A stretch of DNA of 64,000 bases, taken from the NCBI GenBank assembly GCA_002025645.1, contig CP018783.1:1302001-1366000 (forward strand). The letters are read 5' to 3'. Source of the DNA: Curtobacterium pusillum (GTDB lineage Bacteria; Actinomycetota; Actinomycetes; Actinomycetales; Microbacteriaceae). Numbering within the stretch: the stretch's first letter is position 1; every line of letters begins with the position of its first letter. The position numbers and the translations under genes are program-made. The notes under the pieces are model-generated. The model searched no databases, was not told the origin of the DNA, and saw only the letters and a list, made by a program, of their open reading frames with translations. Positions 53,629-61,576 of the stretch are shown here, one piece after another.

Positions 53629-54950
53629 CCTCGACCGACAACCAGCACCGAGTCGACCCGGCGACGGGCGCACCGGCAGCGACCCCGGGTGCCCCGTCGG
53701 CCCGGCGCACGCCGATCAAGCGTCAGCTGCCGACCGTTCGCGACCTCGCGCCACTGATGCAGTTCAAGAAGCCCGACCTCAACGCGCGGCGGCGGCGGCT
53801 CGACCAGGCGCTGACGATCTGGGACCTCCGGGACATCGCCGCGCGACGCACCCCCCGCGCCGCGTTCGACTACACCGAGGGCGCGGCAGAGGCCGAGATC
53901 TCCCTCGCACGCGCCCGTCAGGCATTCGAGGACATCGAGTTCACGCCGGCGATCCTGCGTGACGTGTCGCACGTGTCGACCTCGCGCGAGGTGCTCGGTG
54001 CTCCCGTCGCGTACCCGTTCGGCATCGCACCGACCGGGTTCACCCGCATGATGCAGACCGAGGGCGAGCGAGCCGGGGCCCGGGCTGCCGGACGCGCTGG
54101 CATCCCGTTCTCCCTGTCCACGATGGGCACGACCGCGATCGAGGACGTCCGCGACGCCAACCCGCACGGACGCAACTGGTTCCAGCTGTACATGTGGAAG
54201 GACCGCGAGAAGTCGATGGCGCTCGTGTCCCGTGCCGAGAAGGCCGGGTTCGACACGCTGCTCGTCACCGTGGACGTCCCCGTCGCCGGCGCCCGCCTGC
54301 GGGACAAGCGGAACGGGTTCTCGATCCCGCCCCAGCTCGGCGCGAAGACCATCCTCAACGCGATCCCGCGGCCCTGGTGGTGGTTCGACTTCCTGACCAC
54401 CGAGCCGCTGGCGTTCGCGTCGCTCGACCGCTGGTCCGGCACCGTCGGGGAGCTCCTCGACCACATGTTCGACCCGACCGTCACCTACGAGGACCTGGAG
54501 TGGATCCGCTCGCAGTGGAAGGGCAAGGTCGTCGTCAAGGGCGTGCAGTCCCTGGCGGACGCCAAGCGCCTGGCCGACATGGGCGTCGACGGCATCACGC
54601 TGTCGAACCACGGCGGGCGGCAACTCGACCGCGCTCCCGTGCCGTTCCACCTGCTGCCCTCCGTGGTGAAGGAGGTCGGCAAGGACACCGAGGTGCACCT
54701 CGACACGGGCATCATGTCCGGCGCCGACATCGTCGCCGCGGTCGCCCTCGGCGCGAAGTTCACGATGGTCGGACGCGCTTACCTGTACGGCCTGATGGCG
54801 GGTGGCGAGGCGGGGGTCGACCGGATGATCCAGATCCTGTCCGAGCAGATCGAGCGGACGATGCGCCTGCTCGGGGTCGCGTCGCTCGACGAGCTCGAGC
54901 CGGGGCACGTGACGCAGCTGCAGCGACTCACGCCCATCGCCCGGACCTGA
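53625..54950 (+). CDS. lldD: L-lactate dehydrogenase (FMN-dependent alpha-hydroxy-acid oxidase family)
   Basis: 441 residues, longer than the usual ~380 because of a ~35-residue Pro/Ala-rich start. FMN-binding and catalytic motifs are [38 protein letters not shown], the catalytic H329 in [11 protein letters not shown], and [18 protein letters not shown]. Coupled to rhaB, it completes the pathway by oxidising the L-lactate made by RhaEW to pyruvate. Other 2-hydroxy acids are possible for the family; position favours lactate. Confidence 0.92.
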   Translation: MTSTDNQHRVDPATGAPAATPGAPSARRTPIKRQLPTVRDLAPLMQFKKPDLNARRRRLDQALTIWDLRDIAARRTPRAAFDYTEGAAEAEISLARARQAFEDIEFTPAILRDVSHVSTSREVLGAPVAYPFGIAPTGFTRMMQTEGERAGARAAGRAGIPFSLSTMGTTAIEDVRDANPHGRNWFQLYMWKDREKSMALVSRAEKAGFDTLLVTVDVPVAGARLRDKRNGFSIPPQLGAKTILNAIPRPWWWFDFLTTEPLAFASLDRWSGTVGELLDHMFDPTVTYEDLEWIRSQWKGKVVVKGVQSLADAKRLADMGVDGITLSNHGGRQLDRAPVPFHLLPSVVKEVGKDTEVHLDTGIMSGADIVAAVALGAKFTMVGRAYLYGLMAGGEAGVDRMIQILSEQIERTMRLLGVASLDELEPGHVTQLQRLTPIART

Positions 54951-55011
54951 CGCGGGGCAGGCACCCCGCGGCGTCCCCCGCGGCGTCCCCTCGGCCCGAG
55001 TCTCGGTCAGG

Positions 55012-55049
55012 GCGACAGTTCTCGCGACCAGCGGCGCGAGAAGTGTCGC
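55012..55049. terminator. Hairpin after the rhamnose operon
   Basis: GCGACAGTTCTCGCG and CGCGAGAAGTGTCGC (one mismatch in 15) around an 8-base loop, 61 bp past the lldD stop. It is flanked by direct repeats of CCGAGTCTCGG (near 54995 and 55053). Confidence 0.6.
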
Positions 55050-55239
55050 GCAGGCCGAGTCTCGGCGCGGCCGAGTGCCGGCTGGGAACGGTCAAATCGG
55101 GCAGGACCCCCCAAACGGGGCACAGATGATGCATGATGTTCGGGGACCCGTCACCGAAATCCGTGGATCGCGCCGTGGAGCGGGCCCCTTCCATGCCCGA
55201 GCCCCACCCGAGGAGCCCGACATCTCTGCTTCGAAGCAC

Positions 55240-56214
55240 GTGCGCGACCGCGCACAGCACGCATCCACGACGAACCGTCCGACCCGTCACCGCCGCAGCC
55301 GCGTCGTCCTGGCGGCAGCTGCCGCCAGCGCCCTGCTGATCGGCGTCCCGACCGCTGCCTCCGCCCACGGGTGGTGGGGCGGACGCGGCCACCAGTCGCC
55401 GCCGACGGCCCCGGTCTCGCCGACACCGACCGATGACGCGACGCCCTCCGACGACGCCTCGCCCACCGACGAGGCCGCCCCCACCGAGACCCCGTCCGCC
55501 GACTCCGCCCCCATCGAGGAGTCGGCACCCTCCGACGACGCGACACCCGGCGACGACACCGCCGCTGACGACGCAGCGCAGGCAGACCTGATCTCACTCG
55601 CGCCCGACACGTCGTTCGTCGAGAACTTCGACCTGTCCGCGGTGACCGGTCTGGTCAGCCGCCTCTACCCGCAGGCGTGGCAGCCCTACCCTGACGGGAC
55701 GTCCGGCATCTACGAGCCGAGCAAGACCGTCTCCGTCCACGACGGCGTCATGGACGTGCAGCTCGGCGGAGCGGGAACGGCCGGTACCTTCGGCTCGCGC
55801 GCCGGCGCCTACGACCACGTCGGCGGGACGTTCTCCGTCCGCGCGAAGGCGACCGGCGGCGACGGCAACGGCGCGGCCTTCATGCTGTGGCCGAGCTCCG
55901 ACAAGTGGTCCGACGGTGAGATCGACTTCCCCGAGGGCAACTTCGACCAGAGCCCGTCGGCGTTCCACCACTCGATGACCCCCGGACACGAGGCCGAACG
56001 CGTCCAGCTCGGCACCGGTGTCTCGTGGCGTGACTGGCACACCTACACGATCGACTGGGACCCGGGGAAGTCGGTCACCTACAAGGTGGACGGCAAGGTC
56101 ATCGGCACCGTCACGCACGACGTCCCGACGACCGAGCACCGGTTCATGTTCCAGACCGGCAACTGGGGCGATTCCGGCAACCTCCTCATCGACTGGGTCG
56201 CGACGACCGAGTAG
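55240..56214 (+). CDS. Secreted glycoside hydrolase family 16 protein with acidic Pro/Thr linker
   Basis: 324 residues from the GTG at 55240, chosen because it gives a normal signal peptide (basic stretch at 13-21, hydrophobic 22-36, cleavage after AASA at 42). Residues 53-116 are a linker of Pro, Ser, Thr, Asp, Glu and Ala. The GH16 domain follows, with the catalytic ExDxxE as E227, D229 and E232 (DGEIDFPEGNF). Beta-glucan or similar plant or algal polymers are usual substrates. ATGs at 55126/55129 would add about 38 residues ahead of the signal peptide; no start has a good ribosome site. Confidence 0.85.
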   Translation: MRDRAQHASTTNRPTRHRRSRVVLAAAAASALLIGVPTAASAHGWWGGRGHQSPPTAPVSPTPTDDATPSDDASPTDEAAPTETPSADSAPIEESAPSDDATPGDDTAADDAAQADLISLAPDTSFVENFDLSAVTGLVSRLYPQAWQPYPDGTSGIYEPSKTVSVHDGVMDVQLGGAGTAGTFGSRAGAYDHVGGTFSVRAKATGGDGNGAAFMLWPSSDKWSDGEIDFPEGNFDQSPSAFHHSMTPGHEAERVQLGTGVSWRDWHTYTIDWDPGKSVTYKVDGKVIGTVTHDVPTTEHRFMFQTGNWGDSGNLLIDWVATTE

Positions 56215-56255
56215 CGGGCGCTCCGCGCCTCCAGTCTGTCTCTGGTCTCGCACAC

Positions 56256-56308
56256 CGTGAGCAGAAGTGGTCGGGTCGCCAGAGCGCACCCGACCACTTC
56301 TGCTCACG
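56256..56308. terminator. Family-A hairpin, copy 3 (21-bp stem with compensatory changes)
   Basis: CGTGAGCAGAAGTGGTCGGG then T pairs perfectly with 56288-56308. Compared with copies 1 and 2, two A-to-G changes in the left arm are matched by T-to-C changes in the right arm. It overlaps the last codons of the leftward membrane-protein gene (stop at 56304). Confidence 0.85.
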
Positions 56309-56849
56309 AAGTCGGCCGGTGCCCGGCGGCGCTCGGACGTCGGGCGACGAGCGTCCCGACCCCCTGGACGATGCAGGAGACACCGCTGGCGACGACCAGG
56401 GTCGAGATGACGAGCCGGACCGCGGACGCCCCCTCGACCATGACGGGGACCACCGCCACGGCGATGAAGATCCCGCCCATCACGATCACGACGACCGGGT
56501 TCTGCGCGACGAAGAAGCGACGACCGCCGTTCGCCTCGGAGATCGCGCGATCACGAGCCTGCGGAAGGGCGTCCGGCGAGCGACCCGCGTGTCGTTCACG
56601 CCGTCGCCAACGAGCCCTGGCGACGAGCCACACCGCGACGCCGATGCCGATGCCGACCGGGAAGGCGACGGCGTCGCTCACCTGGGCGAACCCGAGGACG
56701 AACACGACGACCAAGCCCGCCACGACCCCGGCGATCGCAGCCGTCGTCGTCCGGTCCGTACGGCCGTCGGCGCCGGTGACGTAGCCGGGACGCCGAGGGT
56801 ACGGGTCGTGCTCATCGGTGTTCTGTTCGTCGGTTCGTTCGGTCCCCAC
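56304..56849 (-). CDS. Membrane protein of unknown function (four helices)
   Basis: 181 residues. About 35 charged N-terminal residues precede two adjacent helices (TTAAIAGVVAGLVVVFVLGF and AVAFPVGIGIGVAVWLVA), a basic loop, and two further helices near 118-165. I do not recognise the family. The 3' end lies within hairpin family A copy 3. A second small membrane protein gene lies 9 bp upstream on the same strand, so the two are probably cotranscribed. Confidence 0.72.
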   Translation of the reverse strand: MGTERTDEQNTDEHDPYPRRPGYVTGADGRTDRTTTAAIAGVVAGLVVVFVLGFAQVSDAVAFPVGIGIGVAVWLVARARWRRRERHAGRSPDALPQARDRAISEANGGRRFFVAQNPVVVIVMGGIFIAVAVVPVMVEGASAVRLVISTLVVASGVSCIVQGVGTLVARRPSAAGHRPTS

Positions 56850-56858
56850 GGATCGAAC

Positions 56859-57401
56859 CTACGTGTCGGACTTGATGGGCCCTTCCGCACCGCTGCGACG
56901 CCGCAGTTCCTCGCGGACGCGCTCGGTGCTCCGGAGCAGTCTGGGCGTCGACACCACGGACCAGGTCAGGAACCCGACGAAGAACACGACGCCGAACCAC
57001 CACACCGGTGACTGCGACAGTGCGAGCCACAGTGCGAGCACGATCATCAGACCGAACACGAGCGGACCGAGCCAGAGGTTCCGACGGAGTTGGCGGCGCT
57101 GCACATCAGCCGTGGCAGACCACGCTGACACGTCGACTCCTTCAGGCACCTCGCCGCGACGAAGGCCCTGCTGGACCGTGTGGAGCTCCGCCGCCCCACC
57201 CGCCCGTCGTCGTGCACGAGCGATCCACACGCCGAACACGGCCGCCATCACACCCCCGTACCAGACGGTGCCGATCAGCCGGATCGCGATCGGCTGGTCG
57301 CGGGGCATCGTGACGAGGCCGATCAACAACCACGCGCCACCCACCACGACGAAGAGGATCGGCACCAGTGCCCACATCGGCATCGTCCGGAACCAGCGCA
57401 T
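56859..57401 (-). CDS. Membrane protein of unknown function
   Basis: 180 residues with about four helices: two near the N-terminus (MWALVPILFVVVGGAWLLIG, VWYGGVMAAVFGVWIA), a charged middle (LHTVQQGLRRGEVPEGVDV), then two helices near 112-150 and a basic end. It has the same overall plan as the gene that follows it, suggesting a related pair. No family recognised. It starts 12 bp after the end of the methyltransferase gene. Confidence 0.72.
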   Translation of the reverse strand: MRWFRTMPMWALVPILFVVVGGAWLLIGLVTMPRDQPIAIRLIGTVWYGGVMAAVFGVWIARARRRAGGAAELHTVQQGLRRGEVPEGVDVSAWSATADVQRRQLRRNLWLGPLVFGLMIVLALWLALSQSPVWWFGVVFFVGFLTWSVVSTPRLLRSTERVREELRRRSGAEGPIKSDT

Positions 57402-57413
57402 GCAGCGATCTTC

Positions 57414-58007
57414 TCAGGTCGACCGGTGCCAGGTCACGGAGTAGCGCCAGAGCGGGTGCCGTCGGTAGCGGGAGCCCATGAGCACTGCCCAGGCGGTCCG
57501 TTGCACCTCGGAGTAGGAGTGCGGCGGCGGCCAGCACGTCGGGGCCGAGTGCTCCCAGTAGCCGCGACGCCACGAGTACCAGCGGTGTTGCACGACACCG
57601 ACCAGGTCGAGCAGGCGGTCCCGGAGCCGCGTCGACCGCGCGAGACCGACGACCACGAGCGTTCCTCCAGGCGCAGTCAGGTCCGCCAGGCGCGACAGCG
57701 CGAGGGCGAGGTCTGGCAGGTGGTGCACGGTCGCGACCGAGGCGACGACGTCGAACTGCTGCCCGAGATCGGCCACCATGACGTCTCCGCACACCCAGTG
57801 GATCGCTGCGTCGGCGTGCTCGGTGCGGGCGGCGTCGAGCACCGTCTCGTCGAGGTCGATCGCCGTCACCGCGAGGCCCGCATCGGCGAGGTCCCGGGCG
57901 AGCAGGCCATTGCCCGTCCCGACGTCGAGTGCCGTCCTCGCGCCGCGCGGGACCGCACGCAGGACCAGGTCGTGGAAGTGCGTGTTGTGGTTCCAGGGAG
58001 GCGTCAT
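57414..58007 (-). CDS. SAM-dependent methyltransferase (class I)
   Basis: 197 residues. Motif I TALDVGTGNGLLARDLADAG is near 24-43, the acidic residue of motif II is in VTAIDLDETVL, and later motifs are HWVCGDVMVADL and GGTLVVVGLARS. The end (SWRRGYWEHSAPTCWPPPHSYSEV) is like small UbiE/SmtA-type methyltransferases. The substrate is unknown. It is coupled by ATGA to the ROK regulator gene before it, an unusual pairing. Confidence 0.88.
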   Translation of the reverse strand: MTPPWNHNTHFHDLVLRAVPRGARTALDVGTGNGLLARDLADAGLAVTAIDLDETVLDAARTEHADAAIHWVCGDVMVADLGQQFDVVASVATVHHLPDLALALSRLADLTAPGGTLVVVGLARSTRLRDRLLDLVGVVQHRWYSWRRGYWEHSAPTCWPPPHSYSEVQRTAWAVLMGSRYRRHPLWRYSVTWHRST

Positions 58008-59176
58008 GGCCTGCCGACGTCGACGCGGAGCGGGAACGACAACGGGTCGGCTCGGACGGCGTCGACGGCGTGCGCCACCGCCCCGATCACGACGACGTCC
58101 GCACCGAGCGACGACGCCACGATCTCGGGCACGGGGTCGAAGTGCCCGTCGTCGAGCAGTGCGCGTGCGCGCTCGATCACGGCCGCGGCGGGTTCGGCGA
58201 TCGCCCCGGCGACGACGACACGGTCGATGTCGAGCAGGCTCGCGAGCAGGACGCACACACGGCCCAGGCGATCCCCGAGCCGGTCCACGATCTCGGTCGC
58301 CTGCGCGTCACCGTCCCGCGCGGCACGGAACACGGTGGCGGCGTCGATCTCCTCCGTCGCGAGCGGGCTGTCGGGCCGGAGCACGCCGGCAGCGACGGCC
58401 TCGGCGACGAGCGTCCGGGCCGTGGCACCGATGCCGTCCGACGACCCGACCCCCTCGACGAGTTCGAGCACCCGCATCTCCCCCGCCCCACCGTGCGCCC
58501 CGCGGAGCAGCACGCCGTCGACCACGAGTCCGGCGCCGAAGCGTTCGCCGGACAGGAGCGCCGCGAACGAGGCCTCACCGGAGGACGGCCGCTCGGCGAG
58601 CGCGGCGAGGTTGGCGTCGTTCTCGACGACGACGCGGCCGTGCGGGACGGTACCCGCGAACCCGGGGTTCATCCGGTCCCAGAACCCGCCGTCCCCGGGA
58701 GAGGCCCCGCCGGTGTCGACCGGAGCGGGGATGCCGACGACCGTCACGAGCACGCGTCCGGGATCGACCGCGGCATCGGCGAGCGCCTCCGCGACGGTCT
58801 CGGCGAGGACCCGCAGGCGGACCGGGACGTCGAGCCCGGACTCGCCGAGCGTCCCGGACGCACGGCCGAGGACGGTTCCGCGCAGGTCCGCGACGAACGC
58901 GGTCACCCGGTGCTGCCCGGCGTCGACCCCGACCACGACGCCGGCCGTGGTGTCGAGCTCGTAGCGCCGTGCGGGCCGGCCCATCCGGTACTCGCCCGCG
59001 GCCCGGGCGTCGTCGAGTTCGCACAGCCAGCCGAGGCGGACGAGCTCCTCGCAGGCGCCGAGGATCGTGGAGCGGGTGAGCCCGGTGGTGTCGATCGCCT
59101 CGGTCGCGGTGAACGCACGGACCGCGAAGGCGTACTCGAGCAGCGTCTCGGCGCTCGTTCCACGGTGCGGCGGCAT
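58004..59176 (-). CDS. ROK-family transcriptional regulator
   Basis: 390 residues. An N-terminal winged helix (about 8-60, FTATEAIDTTGLTRSTILGACEELVRLGW) precedes the ROK sugar-kinase-like domain with VVGVDAGQHRVTAFVADLRG, VVVENDANLAALAE and a GA-rich GERFGAGLVVDG. The zinc-binding CxCxxxxC motif of ROK repressors is absent. It is divergent from an alpha-glucoside ABC-glucosidase operon, whose promoter carries paired TAGATT repeats, and is its likely repressor. Confidence 0.9.
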   Translation of the reverse strand: MPPHRGTSAETLLEYAFAVRAFTATEAIDTTGLTRSTILGACEELVRLGWLCELDDARAAGEYRMGRPARRYELDTTAGVVVGVDAGQHRVTAFVADLRGTVLGRASGTLGESGLDVPVRLRVLAETVAEALADAAVDPGRVLVTVVGIPAPVDTGGASPGDGGFWDRMNPGFAGTVPHGRVVVENDANLAALAERPSSGEASFAALLSGERFGAGLVVDGVLLRGAHGGAGEMRVLELVEGVGSSDGIGATARTLVAEAVAAGVLRPDSPLATEEIDAATVFRAARDGDAQATEIVDRLGDRLGRVCVLLASLLDIDRVVVAGAIAEPAAAVIERARALLDDGHFDPVPEIVASSLGADVVVIGAVAHAVDAVRADPLSFPLRVDVGRP

Positions 59177-59203
59177 GCGGTGACCCTATCGCGGCGACAC
59201 TTC

Positions 59204-59232
59204 CTTGCGTAATTAGATTTTCTCGCTAGATT
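59204..59232 (+). promoter_or_regulatory. Promoter/operator of the alpha-glucoside operon
   Basis: TTGCGT (59204-59209), 17-bp spacer, TAGATT (59227-59232). A second TAGATT at 59215-59220 makes a 12-bp-spaced direct repeat inside an AT-rich patch (TAATTAGATTTTCTCGCTAG then ATTA). The ROK regulator gene starts only 27 bp to the left, so one protein bound here could control both directions. Confidence 0.6.
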
Positions 59233-59309
59233 AAGTCCTGCGGGCGGCACCGGAGCCGGACCGCGAACCGGAACGGCAGGGACGCCGGGTCCGGACGGAC
59301 GGAGACGAC

Positions 59310-60605
59310 GTGCAGACACACGCCACCAGGAGCACCGCCGCGGTCAGCCGCCGCGGGTTCCTGCTCGGGGCGGGCGGCATCGGCGCAGGGCTGGCACTCG
59401 CCGGGTGCGCCCCGCTCGGTTCCTCGAGCAGCCGACCCGAGACGATCACCTTCTACGTGTCCAAGCCCGAGGTCATCGGGTACTTCGACGACGTGATCGC
59501 GAAGTTCCACGCCAGCCAGTCGAAGATCCGCGTGGTCCGCGACTCGACGTCGAGCATGTCCGCGAACTTCGTGCGGAACCGACCGCCGGACCTCGGGTGC
59601 TGGAACTACAACTTCTCGGTCGCACCGTTCGTCGAGCACGGCGCCCTCACCGACCTCTCCGACCTGCCCCAGGCGGACACGATCAACCCCGACCTGTGGC
59701 CGCTCCTCGAGCAGACCGCCGACTACCCCGGTCGCAAGAGCGCCCTGCCGTACTCGGTGACGGCGGCGTCGGTCATCTACAACAAGCAGCTCTTCGCCGA
59801 GCAGGGACTCGACGTCCCGACGACGTGGAGCGAGTTCGCGGACGTCTGCGAGCGCCTGACGAAGGCCGGCATCGCACCGATCTACGGCACGTTCAAGGAC
59901 AACTGGACGATCGCGCAGGGCATGTTCGACTACTCGATCGGCGGCATGGTCGACGTCCCGAAGACGTTCGCGGCGCTCCAGCGCGAGGGCACGAAGGTCG
60001 GCAAGGATGCCTCGGTGTCGTTCGAACGCGACTTCCAGGGACCGATGGAACGCATGGTGCAGCTCCGCCAGTGGCACCAGAAGGGCGCAGCCAGTCGCGG
60101 GTACGGCGACGGCAACCTCGCCTTCGCCCAGGGGAAGGCCGCGATGTACCTGCAGGGGCCGTGGGCGCTCGGCGAGATCGCGAAGACGACCCCCGACATG
60201 GACCTCGGGACGTTCCCGCTGCCCGTCACCGACGACGCCGCCGACAACAAGGTGCGCGTGAACGTCGACCTCGCGCTCTGGATCCCGGAGGCGTCCCGCA
60301 AGCAGGAGGCCGCCCGCGAGTTCCTGACGTACCTGATGACCCCGACGGTGAACGACAAGTACAACGCGGACAACAACGGGTTCGGCGTGCGGAAGGACGC
60401 TCCTCCCGCCTCGAACCCCGCACTCACCGGCATGCAGTCCTACTACGACGACGCCGCGTTCTACCTCGGCGCCTCGCAGCTCATCCCCGCCGAGATCCCC
60501 GTCGCGAACTACGCGCAGTCGATCGCCTTCGGCGGCGACCCGAAGCCCCAGCTCCGCACCCTCGACGCCGACTGGGCGCGCCTCGCGCTCCGCACGGCCG
60601 CGTAA
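59310..60605 (+). CDS. ABC sugar-binding lipoprotein, alpha-glucoside importer
   Basis: 431 residues from GTG with GGAGA upstream. The signal has both a twin-arginine pattern (SRRGFLLG, R14-R15) and a lipobox LAGC with C33, so it may be a Tat-exported lipoprotein. The mature protein is a family-1 solute-binding protein (ETITFYVSKPEVIGYFDDVIAKFH, AALPYSVTAASVIYNKQLF-like text). With a GH13 alpha-glucosidase downstream, maltose/isomaltose-type alpha-glucosides are the likely ligands. Confidence 0.92.
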   Translation: MQTHATRSTAAVSRRGFLLGAGGIGAGLALAGCAPLGSSSSRPETITFYVSKPEVIGYFDDVIAKFHASQSKIRVVRDSTSSMSANFVRNRPPDLGCWNYNFSVAPFVEHGALTDLSDLPQADTINPDLWPLLEQTADYPGRKSALPYSVTAASVIYNKQLFAEQGLDVPTTWSEFADVCERLTKAGIAPIYGTFKDNWTIAQGMFDYSIGGMVDVPKTFAALQREGTKVGKDASVSFERDFQGPMERMVQLRQWHQKGAASRGYGDGNLAFAQGKAAMYLQGPWALGEIAKTTPDMDLGTFPLPVTDDAADNKVRVNVDLALWIPEASRKQEAAREFLTYLMTPTVNDKYNADNNGFGVRKDAPPASNPALTGMQSYYDDAAFYLGASQLIPAEIPVANYAQSIAFGGDPKPQLRTLDADWARLALRTAA

Positions 60606-60616
60606 GGAGACGTCGA

Positions 60617-61576
60617 ATGGCCACCACGACCACTGAATCCGTCACGACGGCGGACCGCCGCCGACGGGGCGGAGCCGCACCGCGCCTCCAGGCCGGAACG
60701 ACCGGGACGCGACGCCGCAGCCGGCGTCTCGACCCGCTCTTCCTGGCGTTCCTGCTCCCCACCCTCGTGCTCTTCACCCTCGCCATCACGCTCCCCGCGG
60801 TGATGGGCATCGTGCTGAGCTTCACCAACTCCGTCGGCTTCGGCGAGTTCCGGTTCACCGGGCTGACGAACTACATCGCGGTGTTCTCCGACCCCGCGAT
60901 CCTGCAGGCGTACCTGTTCACGATCGGGTTCTCACTCGTCACCGTGATCGTCGTCAACGCGGTCGCGTTCCTGCTCGCCATCGCCCTGACGTCGAAGATC
61001 CGCGGGAAGATCGCGCTCCGCGGTGTCTTCGTCCTGCCGATGGTGATCTCCGGGATCGTCATCGCGTACGTGTTCTCGTTCCTGTTCGCGAACAGCCTGC
61101 CGGCGCTCGCGACGTCGCTCGGGTTCGCGCCGCTGGAGCAGAGCATCCTGGCGAACCCGGACCTGGCATGGGTGGCGATCGTGATCGTCACCGCGTGGCA
61201 GGCGATCCCGTCGACGCTGCTCATCTACATCGCGGGCGTCCTGTCGATCCCCGGCGAGGTGTACGAGGCCGCGGCCCTCGACGGTGCGAGCTCGTGGCGG
61301 CAGCTGATCTCGATCACCGCACCGCTCACCGCGGGCTACATCCTCATCAACCTCGTGATCGGGTTCAAGAACTTCCTGAACTCGTACGACATCATCGTCG
61401 GCCTCACCGACGGCGGCCCCGGCACCTCGACCACCAGCGTCGCGATGAGCATCTTCAAGGGCTTCAACGGCGGCGACTACGCATACCAGATGGCGAACGC
61501 CACGATCTTCTTCGTCATCGCGGTCGTCATCGCCGTGATCCAGCTGCGGGCGACCCGCGGGAAGGCAGCGCTCTGA
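60617..61576 (+). CDS. ABC sugar permease, AglF/MalF-like
   Basis: 319 residues with six helices and the EAA loop EVYEAAALDGASSWRQLISITAPLTAGY. The cytoplasmic N-terminus is basic and disordered and includes RLQAG, encoded by a 15-bp family-B half repeat (60681-60695). AAGGAGA precedes the ATG; the stop overlaps the next ATG (TGATG). Confidence 0.93.
   Translation: MATTTTESVTTADRRRRGGAAPRLQAGTTGTRRRSRRLDPLFLAFLLPTLVLFTLAITLPAVMGIVLSFTNSVGFGEFRFTGLTNYIAVFSDPAILQAYLFTIGFSLVTVIVVNAVAFLLAIALTSKIRGKIALRGVFVLPMVISGIVIAYVFSFLFANSLPALATSLGFAPLEQSILANPDLAWVAIVIVTAWQAIPSTLLIYIAGVLSIPGEVYEAAALDGASSWRQLISITAPLTAGYILINLVIGFKNFLNSYDIIVGLTDGGPGTSTTSVAMSIFKGFNGGDYAYQMANATIFFVIAVVIAVIQLRATRGKAAL

Noticed and set aside
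49693..53673. Open frame of more than 1300 codons antisense to rhaI, rhaEW and rhaB
   Set aside because: The opposite strand carries four well-defined enzymes with ribosome sites and coupled stops. The antisense product has no recognisable motif.
37895..56308. CRISPR array built from the recurring GTGAGCAGAAATGG units
   Set aside because: The units are inverted pairs scattered over 18 kb, not direct repeats with regular spacers, and no cas gene is present.
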